Of a DNA stretch of 64,000 nt, positions 1 through 9,204 are shown piece after piece. Each line of letters begins with the position of its first letter. The stretch's first letter is position 1. Source of the DNA: UBA11403 sp963784615. GTDB taxonomy: Bacteria > Pseudomonadota > Gammaproteobacteria > Legionellales > Legionellaceae. A model generated the notes under the pieces. That model did no database searches and had not been told where the DNA came from. It was given only the letters and a program-made list of their open reading frames with translations. Where the stretch lies: the NCBI GenBank assembly GCA_963784615.1, contig CAWASG010000001.1, positions 2,166,978 through 2,230,977 of the forward strand. Reading direction: 5' to 3'. The position numbers were made by a program, and so were the translations under genes.

Positions 1-41
1 GTTCAGATATGCTTGAGGCCAATAAAATATAATGAGGTCCG

Positions 42-118
42 CGTAGGTTGGGTTGAGCGAGAGCGAAGCCCAACATGACAATTTAGTTGGGCTTCGCTCT
101 CGCTCAACCCAACCTACG
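42..118. repeat. Perfect inverted repeat, 33-nt arms
   Basis: Arms at 42-74 and 86-118 are exact reverse complements around an 11-nt spacer. The arm begins CGTAGGTTGGGTTGAGCGAG. It lies upstream of the ankyrin-repeat gene and has no coding signal. Related GTAGGTTGGGTTGAGCG palindromes are common intergenic repeats in many bacteria, so this is probably a non-autonomous dispersed element or a structured RNA hairpin. Confidence 0.85.
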
Positions 119-373
119 TCCGATTATTTTCCTTAACTGAATGGCAGTGATGCCGAGGGACGTTGGAATATTAAATACTCCCGGGGTTATTGAGACGTTA
201 CAGAGTGACCCGATTTGGGCGCCGTACACAAGGCCCCATCTACGTAATTCTACGTATATGCAAGGCAGCGCAATTAATGTACCATTGTCGCTTAAAAACA
301 ACACACCTTGCCGCTAAAGTTGGCTCATAATATGGTCAAACTTAAGCTTTTATACGATGTAGGAGTACAGACA

Positions 374-2923
374 ATGCCATTAAATCAAAACGTTTATTTT
401 ACAAAAGCATTTTTTGACAAACCGCTAACTGTAGATACACTTGAGCCATCTACCGAGCTTCTAACCTTATACAACAACCAACCTCTTTATTTTCAAGCTA
501 GAACTGAGGAATCCCTAAGAGAATTTAGAAATACTACAGACTTTCAAGCACTTGCTAATCAATATCGTTTGTTAATAAGTGCCTTAGAAGAATGGTGCAC
601 GGTTAATAATGCCAGTTATTTTATTACAGCCTCTAACAGTAATGAAAAAAAGCCTGCGTTTCAGTATCTGTTGTCCAAAATATTTAGATTGCCTGATGAT
701 AGCCTTGATTTGTGGCAAATTATATTTTTTTATGAAGGGAAGCGTTCATTAGAGAACGTATTGTTGTTACTTCAAAAGGAGCATCTCCCTGTCGATTATA
801 AAAAAAATATATTACTCACGCTTCAAGAATCTTTAGATGAATGCGCTAATGGTGTCTTTACAAATATATTAGACGCTAAGTTTGAATTAGCCATTTCTGA
901 AAATTTAGCATCAATTTTAACGGATACCAAGAGATCAATCATCAGACAGTTCGCTTGTGAGAAGATTGGGGCGAAACCTGAATCTGAACTAACACTAGAA
1001 ATTCATCGGGTAAATGCATTATTTAATAGGGTAGCCATCCAATATGGTCTGAGTCCAGTCGAAGATTCGACTGCTCGAAATCCATCTTTAATTACATTTA
1101 TTAATTTTGAGAGCTTTGTTGCCAATAATATGACGCCAAAGTTGGTTATGTTAAACCTTGCGATTAAATTTGATTCTTTATTTAATCAATTTCATCAATT
1201 GTTGTTGAATAATCTATTTAATTCAACACCATCAATGGGATCTACTGAATTTAATACAATCAAGTTTCCTCAGCTTAAAAAGGCGATTGATGATTGGAAT
1301 AAAAAATTTGGCCTTATGTTTTCTCTACAATCACATGATTTGGTCGAGATGAGCGATGATCAACAGCATATTACGTTATTGCCAGTCAATCATGCTTTTG
1401 TAACAGCGTCTGTTGTTAAGGGATTTCGAAAATTATTTCTTAACGAAGGCAGTTTTCGTTATCAGGTAATGATTGATGACGGCTCAATACTTTATAGTGA
1501 TCATGATCTTCTGTGGGTAGAATTGAATGGTAAGGTACTCAACGAGATATGTTTTGATCCACGAAACGTCATTACCAACTCACCTGCTGATTCATGTTTC
1601 CTGATTGATATGATATTAAAACAACCGACGTCCAATGATACTGAGAAATTTATAAATGCACTTCCTCGGTTATTACCTGATGATGGTTTGCTTGTATTAA
1701 CGTTTGTACTGCATCATTTGATGCATGGGTTTGAACACTACTTGGCAACGAACCAAATCACTTTGGCTCATCTTGCCACGGTTGTACCCGCAGGCCCATG
1801 CATGGGAGAAAACACCCTTACGCTGCTTGCAAAGTGCTCTGAAAGGAAGATGATTAAACTTCTTCTGGAAAAAAAATTAATCACGCAAGAATTATTGTCC
1901 GTGAGGGCTAATCCAAAGACAGGTTCTAACTTTAATACACCGCGACTTTTTATTGAAAATAAAGATTTTGATCTTTTTGAGGATTGTCTTACTGAAAACT
2001 TAATTACATCGGATATGCTTCGTTCGATTCCATCTCAACATAATTCTGCAAGCAATGGATTTTTATCCTCTTTATTGCAAAATAATCAGTTTGCCTTATT
2101 CAAACGGCTTGTTGAAAAACACCTAATCACGAGAGATCTGTTAAATAACACGGATGTATTTTGGATTCTTACTCAGAACAACCAAGTCGACATCATGAAT
2201 CATTTATTGGATCTCAATCTGATCACTCCTGGTCAAGTGCAATTTCAACCAACTGCGCTAATACCCATTAGATGTCGCTTACCTAATTCTCTCTCGAACA
2301 TTTTGCGCAATAAACAATTGCCTATATTTCACCGTCTGCTCTCGGCTCATCTTATTACCCGAGAACAATTATTAGCTGGTAATGAAGCAATAACTGATAA
2401 CGTTTTAGTGAGTTTAGGCAGAGAAAAACATATAGATATACTTACCATTTTACTCACCGAGCAACTCATTACTTTAAGTGAAGCCGTTTCGTATGCCACG
2501 GATGAAGAAATGCAGGAACGTTTTAAACGGATTGATAAAATTAACACATTATTCAATAAATATAATTTAACATCAGGTGATCGTTCGCAGGATGTTTTCG
2601 CACGGGCTTTACGAATGGCAAGTGCCAATAATAACCCTGATGATGTGCAATTTATTCTTAACATACATCCAGAGATTATCGATGTTCAAGATGTTAATCC
2701 AAATAGTCGTAAAACCCCTCTGCATCTTGCAACGGAACGCGGACATTGTGAGGTGGTCTCTATCCTGATTCATGCTCACGCAAATAAAGAAATACCTAAT
2801 GCATGCGGAAAAACAGCGTCAATGATGGTATGTGAATTGAGCGATGAAGCGAAACGATGCCAGATGGCGGTTCTCTATGGGGTGGATATAAGTGATGCTT
2901 CAGTTTTAACTCCGAGAGTATAG
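374..2923 (+). CDS. Ankyrin-repeat protein, candidate effector
   Basis: The product is 849 residues if the ATG at 374 is used. AGGAG at 361-365 sits 8 nt upstream of it; the frame is open further up to a TTG at 308, but that has no ribosome site. The N-terminal 450 residues show no motif I recognise. From about nt 1750 to 2480 the protein has at least six units of 32-44 residues, each ending in a helix pair around LLxxxLITxxxL (for example HLITRDLL, NLITSDML, HLITREQL). These look like diverged ankyrin-like repeats. A canonical ankyrin repeat with the TPLHLATERGH motif follows near residues 785-815. There is no signal peptide or membrane segment, so the protein is probably cytosolic or translocated. 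Ankyrin proteins of Legionella and Coxiella are often Dot/Icm substrates; that role is an inference. It is monocistronic, with palindromic repeats on both sides. Confidence 0.8.
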   Translation: MPLNQNVYFTKAFFDKPLTVDTLEPSTELLTLYNNQPLYFQARTEESLREFRNTTDFQALANQYRLLISALEEWCTVNNASYFITASNSNEKKPAFQYLLSKIFRLPDDSLDLWQIIFFYEGKRSLENVLLLLQKEHLPVDYKKNILLTLQESLDECANGVFTNILDAKFELAISENLASILTDTKRSIIRQFACEKIGAKPESELTLEIHRVNALFNRVAIQYGLSPVEDSTARNPSLITFINFESFVANNMTPKLVMLNLAIKFDSLFNQFHQLLLNNLFNSTPSMGSTEFNTIKFPQLKKAIDDWNKKFGLMFSLQSHDLVEMSDDQQHITLLPVNHAFVTASVVKGFRKLFLNEGSFRYQVMIDDGSILYSDHDLLWVELNGKVLNEICFDPRNVITNSPADSCFLIDMILKQPTSNDTEKFINALPRLLPDDGLLVLTFVLHHLMHGFEHYLATNQITLAHLATVVPAGPCMGENTLTLLAKCSERKMIKLLLEKKLITQELLSVRANPKTGSNFNTPRLFIENKDFDLFEDCLTENLITSDMLRSIPSQHNSASNGFLSSLLQNNQFALFKRLVEKHLITRDLLNNTDVFWILTQNNQVDIMNHLLDLNLITPGQVQFQPTALIPIRCRLPNSLSNILRNKQLPIFHRLLSAHLITREQLLAGNEAITDNVLVSLGREKHIDILTILLTEQLITLSEAVSYATDEEMQERFKRIDKINTLFNKYNLTSGDRSQDVFARALRMASANNNPDDVQFILNIHPEIIDVQDVNPNSRKTPLHLATERGHCEVVSILIHAHANKEIPNACGKTASMMVCELSDEAKRCQMAVLYGVDISDASVLTPRV

Positions 2924-3003
2924 AGGTTCGGCCGGAATTATGACGAAAAAGACCGGTTGATGCAGGGCTCCCGAATGTGTGCTTGAAAATTAGTCTGGAA
3001 TTC

Positions 3004-3146
3004 GTATCCTCTTGATATCGCAGGGAAATCTAAGCACCGACGTTCCGCGGCTTGACCGCGGAATCCAGGGATCTCACGCGGGGACTGGATCCCTGGATTC
3101 CGCGGAAAGTCGGCGCTTAGATTTCCCTGCGATATCGAAAGGATAC
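3004..3146. repeat. Nested palindromic repeat, copy A (143 bp)
   Basis: The outer arms start GTATCCTCTTGATATCGCAG and end with the complementary CTGCGATATCGAAAGGATAC. The same outer arms occur at 49046-49136. Copy A carries an extra inner block between the two halves of a CCGCGG-containing palindrome. That block contains CGCGGCTTGACCGCGG and a second stem, GGATCTCACG..GGACTGGATCC. It therefore looks like one palindrome inserted into another. No ORF is supported here. Confidence 0.85.
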
Positions 3147-3203
3147 TTTCGAGAGCCCTTATCTACTGAGCATCGGAGTAAGGCGGAATTGACTGGCCTA
3201 AGG

Positions 3204-4151
3204 TTACTCTGCAAACATCGAGCTGACTGACTCTTCAATATTCACTCGCTTGATCGCTTGCGAAAGCATTTCTGCCAGACTGACGACGCGGATTTTGGCG
3301 CATTTGCGCGCAGCTTCGGATAAGGGAATCGTATCGGTAACGACCACTTCATCAAGTGATGATCCAATGATATTGTCGAGCGCAGGACCTGACAAAACAG
3401 CGTGCGTGATATAGGCTCGCACACTGAGCGCGCCGTTTTTCTTGAGCTCAAAGGCGGCGGAAGCCATTGTTCCTGCGGTATCAACGATGTCATCGATGAT
3501 GATGCAATGGCGACCTTTAGGATCACCAATAATGTGCATCACTTCGGATTTATTCGGACCACTGCGACGTTTGTCGATAATGGACAATTCAGCATCATTC
3601 AGTCTTTTCGCCATTGCACGAGCGCGGACAACACCGCCGACATCTGGCGAGACGACCATCAAATGCTCAAGATTTTTCTGTTGAATATCTTCAAGTAAGA
3701 TTTGTGTAGAGTAGACGTTATCCACGGGCATATAGAAAAACCCTTGGATTTGATCAGCATGAAGATCAACCGTAAGTACGCGACAAATACCAACCGATGC
3801 CATCATGTCCGCAACGACCTTGGCGGTGATTGGTACTCGCGCCGAACGGACTCGTCTGTCTTGGCGTGCATAGCCGAAGTAGGGAACAACCGCTGTGATG
3901 CGTGCAGCAGACGAACGTCTCACGGCGTCTGCCATGGAGAGCAATTCCATCAAATTATTGTTGGCAGGTGCACAGGTCGATTGAATCAGAAAAACGTCTT
4001 TACCACGAACGTTTTCAAGAATTTCAACCATGGTTTCCCCATCGCTAAACGTGCCGACTGTCGCTTTCCCCATTGGAAGGTTCAGATAAGAGGAAATTTT
4101 ATGGGCTAATTCTGGATTTGCATTTCCAGTAAAAATCATCATGTTTGACAT
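3204..4151 (-). CDS. prs: Ribose-phosphate pyrophosphokinase
   Basis: The enzyme makes 5-phosphoribosyl 1-diphosphate (PRPP) from ribose 5-phosphate and ATP, for purine, pyrimidine, histidine, tryptophan and NAD synthesis; it is cytosolic. The frame is open further upstream through the tRNA gene, but the real start is the ATG at 4151 (MSNMMIFTGNANPELA), with AAGG 7 nt before it. This gives 315 residues, the same as E. coli Prs. Visible signatures are the YFGYARQDRR ATP-binding region, VDLHADQIQGFF, and the PRPP-binding loop IIIDDIVDTAGT. It lies just downstream of tRNA-Gln on the same strand, an arrangement known from other gammaproteobacteria, where ispE is often also present; here rarA takes that place. 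Confidence 0.97.
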   Translation of the reverse strand: MSNMMIFTGNANPELAHKISSYLNLPMGKATVGTFSDGETMVEILENVRGKDVFLIQSTCAPANNNLMELLSMADAVRRSSAARITAVVPYFGYARQDRRVRSARVPITAKVVADMMASVGICRVLTVDLHADQIQGFFYMPVDNVYSTQILLEDIQQKNLEHLMVVSPDVGGVVRARAMAKRLNDAELSIIDKRRSGPNKSEVMHIIGDPKGRHCIIIDDIVDTAGTMASAAFELKKNGALSVRAYITHAVLSGPALDNIIGSSLDEVVVTDTIPLSEAARKCAKIRVVSLAEMLSQAIKRVNIEESVSSMFAE

Positions 4152-4291
4152 GCACAAGCCTTCGAGTGTGTGATGGAATGGGAGGTAAACTAAACACATA
4201 GCAGAAGACAGCCAGAAAGAAATTATTATTATTAGAGCGGTCCGTCGAACGCAACCTTCCTGGTATCTTCTGCCGTCTGTTTGCTTGAATC

Positions 4292-4366
4292 TGGCTGGGG
4301 TGCTAGGATTCGAACCTAGGTATGCAGGGATCAAAACCCTGTGCCTTACCGCTTGGCGACACCCCA
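4292..4366 (-). tRNA. tRNA-Gln (anticodon UUG)
   Basis: On the minus strand the 75-nt sequence begins TGGGGTGTCGCCAAGCGGTA and ends GCACCCCAGCCA, with CCA encoded. The acceptor stem TGGGGTG pairs with the CACCCCA end. The T-arm is CTAGGTTCGAATCCTAG. The anticodon stem-loop is CAGGG-TTTTGAT-CCCTG, which places TTG at positions 34-36. It probably shares a transcript with prs. Confidence 0.97.
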
Positions 4367-4447
4367 ATAACTTTTTGTTCGCTCGAAAAATTCACAAAAT
4401 CATTGTTCGAGAACTGGGCGTTATTTTGCAATGATTTTAATGGCTTG

Positions 4448-5755
4448 TCAATACTCTTTTCCATTATCTAACGCCGCAAAATAATCCAAGCGCTCCGCTA
4501 TTTTTTTCTCAAGTCCACGGGGAACAGGACGATAATAGCGTTCGGGCGATAGCCCATCAGGAAAATAACGCTCACCAGCAGCATACCCATTCGGTTCATC
4601 ATGTGCATAACGATAGTTTTTACCGTGTCCTAATTCTTTCATCAATTTGGTCGGTGCGTTGCACAAATGTGGAGGGACGGGTAGCGAGCCGTGTTGTTTT
4701 GCGGACTTCATCGCTTCGCCAAAAGCCACGTAGGTTGCATTGCTTTTTGAGGCGCAGGACAAATAAACAATGGCCTCAGCAAGTGCTAACTCTCCTTCGG
4801 GTGAGCCCAGACGCTCATAAGTTTGATAAGCGTTCAGCGCGATTTCTAATGCGCGGGGGTCGGCAAGCCCAATGTCTTCACTCGCTATACGCAGGATGCG
4901 TCTGGCAATGTACAGCGGGTCACAGCCGCCATCCAACATGCGACATAACCAATAGAGGGCAGCATCGGGCGAGGAGCCGCGAACGGATTTATGTAACGCT
5001 GAAATTTGGTCATGAAACACCGAGCCGTGATTATCAAAGCGTCGTAAATTCACCTGTAGGACTTCCGCGAGCAAGGTTCTGGTGACTGTAAATGGGGCGC
5101 CATCAAGACCCGCATAATCACTGATTATGTCTAATAAATTGAGCACTTGCCGTGCATCGCCATCGGCTGCCTGCACTAGTTTTTGTTGTAATTCCAGCGG
5201 AAAATCAATAGCAAGCTTGCCCAAGCCATCTTCTTGATTCGTTAAGGCATTCTGTACGACCAACAAAAGCTCTGCTTCTGACAAGCGGTTTAAAACATAC
5301 ACTCGCATGCGTGAGAGTAGGGCGTTATTCAATTCAAATGACGGGTTTTCAGTGGTGGCCCCAATCAAAATAAACGTGCCATCTTCAACGTAAGGCAGAA
5401 AAATATCTTGCTGAGATTTATTAAAGCGATGCACCTCGTCGATAAACAAAATCATGGGTTGCTGCGTCTGCTGGCTGAGAGCGTGTGCTTCAGAGACCAA
5501 CTGCCGAATGTCTTTGACGCCTGATAATATTGCGGACAAGCGCTCAAAACGGGCATGGGTATGATTGGCGATTAACTGCGCGAGCGTCGTTTTCCCCGTT
5601 CCCGGCGGCCCCCATAAAATCATCGAATGCAACACGCCTTTTTCAATGGCATTGCGCAAAGGTTTCTGCGGTGCAAGTAAATGCGCTTGCCCGATATAGT
5701 CAGCAAGCGATTTCGGCCGCATACGGGTTGAGAGGGGTTGATAAGCATTGGTCAT
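4448..5755 (-). CDS. rarA: Replication-associated recombination protein A (AAA+ ATPase)
   Basis: RarA (MgsA) is a clamp-loader-like AAA+ ATPase that acts at stalled replication forks and single-stranded DNA gaps. At 435 residues it has the family length. Walker A is GPPGTGKTT at about residues 49-57, Walker B is LFIDEVHRFNKSQQD, and the sensor 1 region is ILIGATTENPSFELN. The C-terminal tetramerisation region contains ALYWLCRMLDGGCDP and the strongly conserved end ERYYRPVPRGLEKKI. It is transcribed toward the tRNA-Gln and prs genes. In many gammaproteobacteria rarA lies near lolA and serS; neither is here. Confidence 0.96.
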   Translation of the reverse strand: MTNAYQPLSTRMRPKSLADYIGQAHLLAPQKPLRNAIEKGVLHSMILWGPPGTGKTTLAQLIANHTHARFERLSAILSGVKDIRQLVSEAHALSQQTQQPMILFIDEVHRFNKSQQDIFLPYVEDGTFILIGATTENPSFELNNALLSRMRVYVLNRLSEAELLLVVQNALTNQEDGLGKLAIDFPLELQQKLVQAADGDARQVLNLLDIISDYAGLDGAPFTVTRTLLAEVLQVNLRRFDNHGSVFHDQISALHKSVRGSSPDAALYWLCRMLDGGCDPLYIARRILRIASEDIGLADPRALEIALNAYQTYERLGSPEGELALAEAIVYLSCASKSNATYVAFGEAMKSAKQHGSLPVPPHLCNAPTKLMKELGHGKNYRYAHDEPNGYAAGERYFPDGLSPERYYRPVPRGLEKKIAERLDYFAALDNGKEY

Positions 5756-6107
5756 GGTCGCATTGAATCCAGAATGTGTTATACCGTTAATTTACTCGAA
5801 TACCTTAAGAATAGTTACAAAGAATTTAGATACGACTGGTCTGATTAATATAGATTGGTTTGGTTCATATTAACGAATGACCGTCGTGTGTGCTTATGCC
5901 ATTAAATTTCTTGTATAGCACATCAAGGATCGCCCACAAACCAGACGAAGCTCCGCTTGTGCTGCGTATGAGATTATGATGTAAATTCTCCTAAATCGCA
6001 ATCAAAGCGATCTCAATCCAGTGCCTCAGTCCAGCAATTCCCTTATCCACGCAAACCGTTCAGGACGGGAATTACTGGAACATGATTCCATTTGATATGC
6101 AGTAGCG
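5756..6107. other. Intergenic region with a hairpin at 6031-6078
   Basis: These 352 bp lie between rarA and the cupin gene. I see no coding signal. The only structure is an imperfect inverted repeat, CCAGCAATTCCC (6031-6042) against GGGAATTACTGG (6067-6078), with one mismatch and a 24-nt loop. It may be a dispersed-repeat remnant or a terminator for the cupin transcript. Confidence 0.5.
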
Positions 6108-6596
6108 TTACTCTTTTGGCGTATCAGATTTCTGCTTATATGTCGCATTTTTTGGAATATCAGTGTCCGAATAGATGCTAATTATTTTGAAAGGTTTTTT
6201 CATATTGAGATTAATAAAATTATGAGGAACCCCTTGAGGAATAAAGATCATATCACCAGCACTAACCGTTGAATGGTTACCATTGAGGTCAGCTTTAGCT
6301 TGACCTTCAACAACAAATATGACCTGATCAAATGGATGTGTTTCCATTCCAATCTCATTGTTGGGGTTGGTCTTCGGGGTGATATTCATGAAAACAACTT
6401 GTGCATCTTTACCTGTCACATGCGCGACTTTCCAGTAGATATTTTTTTTTGCCATATCAAAAATTTTAGGAGTCATCACCGTATTTGTTTTATCATCAAG
6501 AGCGCTTTTTTCAGATCCAGCGAAAGATAGGGTGGAAATGAATAGGGTTGTTAATACCGTTGATATCAAAGATATGTATAGTCCTTTAGTTTTCAT
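6108..6596 (-). CDS. Exported cupin-domain protein
   Basis: The product has 162 residues. The N-terminus has a basic start and a hydrophobic core ending at LSFAGS, a typical Sec signal peptide cleaved near residue 27. The mature part is a single cupin barrel. The first cupin motif is visible as GMETHPFDQVIFVVEGQ and the second as GDMIFIPQGVPHNFIN, giving metal-binding His and Glu candidates. Small periplasmic cupins of this kind bind a metal and have varied or unknown functions, so I cannot assign a reaction. It is divergent from the photolyase gene, with a 157-bp spacer between the two start codons. Confidence 0.85.
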   Translation of the reverse strand: MKTKGLYISLISTVLTTLFISTLSFAGSEKSALDDKTNTVMTPKIFDMAKKNIYWKVAHVTGKDAQVVFMNITPKTNPNNEIGMETHPFDQVIFVVEGQAKADLNGNHSTVSAGDMIFIPQGVPHNFINLNMKKPFKIISIYSDTDIPKNATYKQKSDTPKE

Positions 6597-6753
6597 CTAT
6601 GCTCTCCATAATTTAAAGTACTTTGTTAACTATAGCTCAATTTAGACTTTTGTTTTTGCTATCATGGTTTTTTTCTGCTGGATGAGTATCGGCGAGAACC
6701 TCGAGCGGTTTAAGGAAATACACAACAGCCACACAAGGGTAGGTGAATGGTTC

Positions 6754-8160
6754 ATGTCTAATGCAATCGTATGGTTCCGACAAGATTTGCGGCTTAGTGA
6801 TAATCCAGCATTTGTAGATGCTTGTCATCAGCATGATAGGGTTATCCCAATCTATATTCTGGATGAAGGCACCGTACCCTTAGGGGGCGCGCAGCGATGG
6901 TGGCTTCACCATAGCTTGCTTGCGTTGCAAGGACGTTTAAACGACCGTGGATTGGACTTGTGTCTGCGTCGAGGGAATGCTTTGGAGATACTCGAGCAAT
7001 TAGTCCGAGACCATGACATTGATGCTATTTATTGGAATCGTTGTTATGAGCCTCCAGCTATAAAGCGCGACGCAGCAATAAAAACCTATTTTCAACAACG
7101 CGCTATTCAGGTTATGAGCACGAATGGTAGCTTACTTCATGAGCCCTGGCAGATAAAAAATAAGGCAGGGGAATTTTTTAAGGTTTTCACACCATACTGG
7201 CGAACATGTCTACAGCAGATGCATATTCCCGAGCTGCGCTTGGTCTCCCGTATCCCAAAAAACGTGACGGTTGATAGTGACTCCCTGGCGAGTTGGCAGT
7301 TGCTTCCTCGTCATCCGAATTGGGCTGAAGCATTTCCACAGTATTGGCAGCCAGGTGAAGAGGGCGGTCGTGTAGCATTAGCAGATTTTATTGACACCCA
7401 TCTCAACGGTTATAGCACTTCTCGTGATGTGCCAGCTAAAGATACAACCTCAAAACTCTCTCCTCATTTCCATTTCGGCGAAATCAGTCCCTGGCAAGTT
7501 TGGCGCGCAATTGAGGCGGTGAAATTGGATAAAGATGCTGATGTCAATTCAATTGATCGCTTCTTATCCGAAATGGGGTGGCGAGAATTTTCGTATTATC
7601 TTCTTTATCATGTTCCAACGCTTCCCGATACTAATTTCAAATCGGCTTTTAATGCCTTTCCATGGCAAAATGATGAGGTTGCTTTAAAGCGCTGGCAAGA
7701 AGGGAAGACAGGATATCCTATCGTTGATGCGGGGATGAGAGAGCTATGGCATACCGGATACATGCATAATCGCGTTCGCATGATTGTTGCGTCATTTTTA
7801 ACAAAAGATTTGTTCATTGATTGGCGTTTTGGGGCCAGTTGGTTTTTGGATACGTTGGTTGACGCTGATCTAGCGAGCAATTCGGCGAGTTGGCAGTGGG
7901 TTGCTGGCTGTGGAGCTGATGCGGCACCCTATTTTCGTATCTTTAATCCGGTATTACAGGGTGAAAAATTTGATCCTGCGGGGACTTATGTGAAGCAATG
8001 GGTTCCTGAACTTAAATCTGTTCCTATTCAATGGATTCATCAACCATGGATGGCGCCGCAAGATAAGCTTGGTTTATGTTTAGGTAAAGATTATCCTGAA
8101 CCTATCGTTGATCATGCTGAAGCAAGGAAAAAGGCGCTTCTTTATTACAAGATGATTTAA
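6754..8160 (+). CDS. phrB: Deoxyribodipyrimidine photolyase
   Basis: The enzyme repairs cyclobutane pyrimidine dimers in blue light using FADH- and an antenna cofactor. The chosen start is the ATG at 6754 (MSNAIVWFRQDLRLSDNPAF); the open frame reaches back to 6664, but the photolyase homology begins here and AGGTG lies about 9 nt upstream. The product is 468 residues. The N-terminal alpha/beta antenna domain is followed by the helical FAD domain with GWREFSYYLLYH, KTGYPIVDAGMREL, GYMHNRVRM, DLASNSASWQWVAG and the FDPAGTYVKQWVPEL end. It heads a plus-strand cluster with a TspO protein and DUF2177 and DUF1295 membrane proteins. Confidence 0.96.
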   Translation: MSNAIVWFRQDLRLSDNPAFVDACHQHDRVIPIYILDEGTVPLGGAQRWWLHHSLLALQGRLNDRGLDLCLRRGNALEILEQLVRDHDIDAIYWNRCYEPPAIKRDAAIKTYFQQRAIQVMSTNGSLLHEPWQIKNKAGEFFKVFTPYWRTCLQQMHIPELRLVSRIPKNVTVDSDSLASWQLLPRHPNWAEAFPQYWQPGEEGGRVALADFIDTHLNGYSTSRDVPAKDTTSKLSPHFHFGEISPWQVWRAIEAVKLDKDADVNSIDRFLSEMGWREFSYYLLYHVPTLPDTNFKSAFNAFPWQNDEVALKRWQEGKTGYPIVDAGMRELWHTGYMHNRVRMIVASFLTKDLFIDWRFGASWFLDTLVDADLASNSASWQWVAGCGADAAPYFRIFNPVLQGEKFDPAGTYVKQWVPELKSVPIQWIHQPWMAPQDKLGLCLGKDYPEPIVDHAEARKKALLYYKMI

Positions 8161-8175
8161 AAAAGCAGCTTCGGT

Positions 8176-8293
8176 CATCGTTTCGCCACTTCGGTGGCAT
8201 GGGTCAAACACGCTATACGCATCCATGCCGCTCTCGAAAGGCATCCTTGCCTTTTGAAGGTTTGACCCATGCCACCGAAGTGGCGAAACGATG
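8176..8293. repeat. Inverted repeat with 34-nt perfect arms
   Basis: Arms at 8176-8209 and 8260-8293 are perfect reverse complements; the arm begins CATCGTTTCGCCACTTCGGT. The 50-nt loop contains a further short inverted pair (TGCCGCTCTCGAAAGGCA-like). It starts 15 bp after the photolyase stop codon and could end that transcript or act as a processing hairpin between it and the next gene. Confidence 0.85.
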
Positions 8294-8331
8294 GCTGGAA
8301 CCAAAAAAACAAGTAGAAACAAAGGATGAAC

Positions 8332-9204
8332 ATGCGACCCCATCTATTGATTTTTGGTTTTGGCTATACGGCTCATTTTTTGGCGAAAAAAGCACGGGAA
8401 ATTAACGTCCAAGTCACGGCGACGACAAGAGACAACGATGCACTCGGTTATAACCGCGAATTTGATTGCGAACTGATTCCTTTTTCAGAAAAAAGTATCG
8501 AACAAGCTGTAGCAACGGCCTCACATATTCTGATTAGCACGCCACCAACCCATGATCTTGGTGATCCCGTGCTGGTGAATTTTGGCCATTTGCTAAAAAC
8601 ACAGATTAAACATATTGAATGGCTTGGATATTTATCATCTACAAGTGTCTATGGCGATCATCAAGGTCAGTGGGTTGACGAATCTTCCGAGCCAATCGCG
8701 CTTGGGAAGCAGGGTCAATTAAGGCTTTCTGCCGAGAATGAATGGGTTTCTTTTGCAGAGACCTATCAACTGCCCCTAACTATTTTTAGATTGGCTGGTA
8801 TTTATGGGCCTCAACGAAATGTTTTAGCTCGATTGATGGCTGGTAAAAAAGAGACTATTGTAAAAGAGGACCAATTTTTCTCAAGAATTCATGTAGACGA
8901 TATTGCGTTGGCGATTCTTGCCGCAATGCAACATCCGAAGGGGGGCATTACGATTTATAATGTTGCAGATGACGAGCCTACACCCACTCATGTCGTCGAT
9001 GAATTTGCTGCGTCTTTGCTACAACGAGCCCCTTTAAAAAGGGTTGCCTATGAAATGGCCACATTATCACCGATGGCGCAAGAATTTTATTCGCATAATA
9101 AGCGTGTCTCAAATGCTAAACTGAAGAAGGCGCTGAATATACAATTAACCTATCCGACCTATAAAGAAGGATTGGCTCAACTGCTTCAGAACAAGGAAGA
9201 TTGA
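8332..9204 (+). CDS. NAD(P)-binding epimerase-like protein (YeeZ type)
   Basis: The product is about 290 residues. An ATG at 8326 overlaps the AAAGGA ribosome site, so the ATG at 8332 (MRPHLLIFGFGY) is preferred. The Rossmann fold is shown by the N-terminal LLIFGFGYTAHFLAKK and the downstream STSVYGDHQGQWVDES, in which the extended-SDR YxxxK motif is not intact, as in the YeeZ-type subfamily. RLAGIYGPQRN and RIHVDDIA are further extended-SDR landmarks. The substrate is unknown. Its stop codon overlaps the start of the TspO gene (TGATG), so the two are translationally coupled. Confidence 0.85.
   Translation: MRPHLLIFGFGYTAHFLAKKAREINVQVTATTRDNDALGYNREFDCELIPFSEKSIEQAVATASHILISTPPTHDLGDPVLVNFGHLLKTQIKHIEWLGYLSSTSVYGDHQGQWVDESSEPIALGKQGQLRLSAENEWVSFAETYQLPLTIFRLAGIYGPQRNVLARLMAGKKETIVKEDQFFSRIHVDDIALAILAAMQHPKGGITIYNVADDEPTPTHVVDEFAASLLQRAPLKRVAYEMATLSPMAQEFYSHNKRVSNAKLKKALNIQLTYPTYKEGLAQLLQNKED

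Noticed and set aside
3012..3230. 72-codon plus-strand frame
   Set aside because: It is produced by the palindromic repeat (peptide with GLDRGIQGS-like pattern), and the other strand carries prs immediately after.
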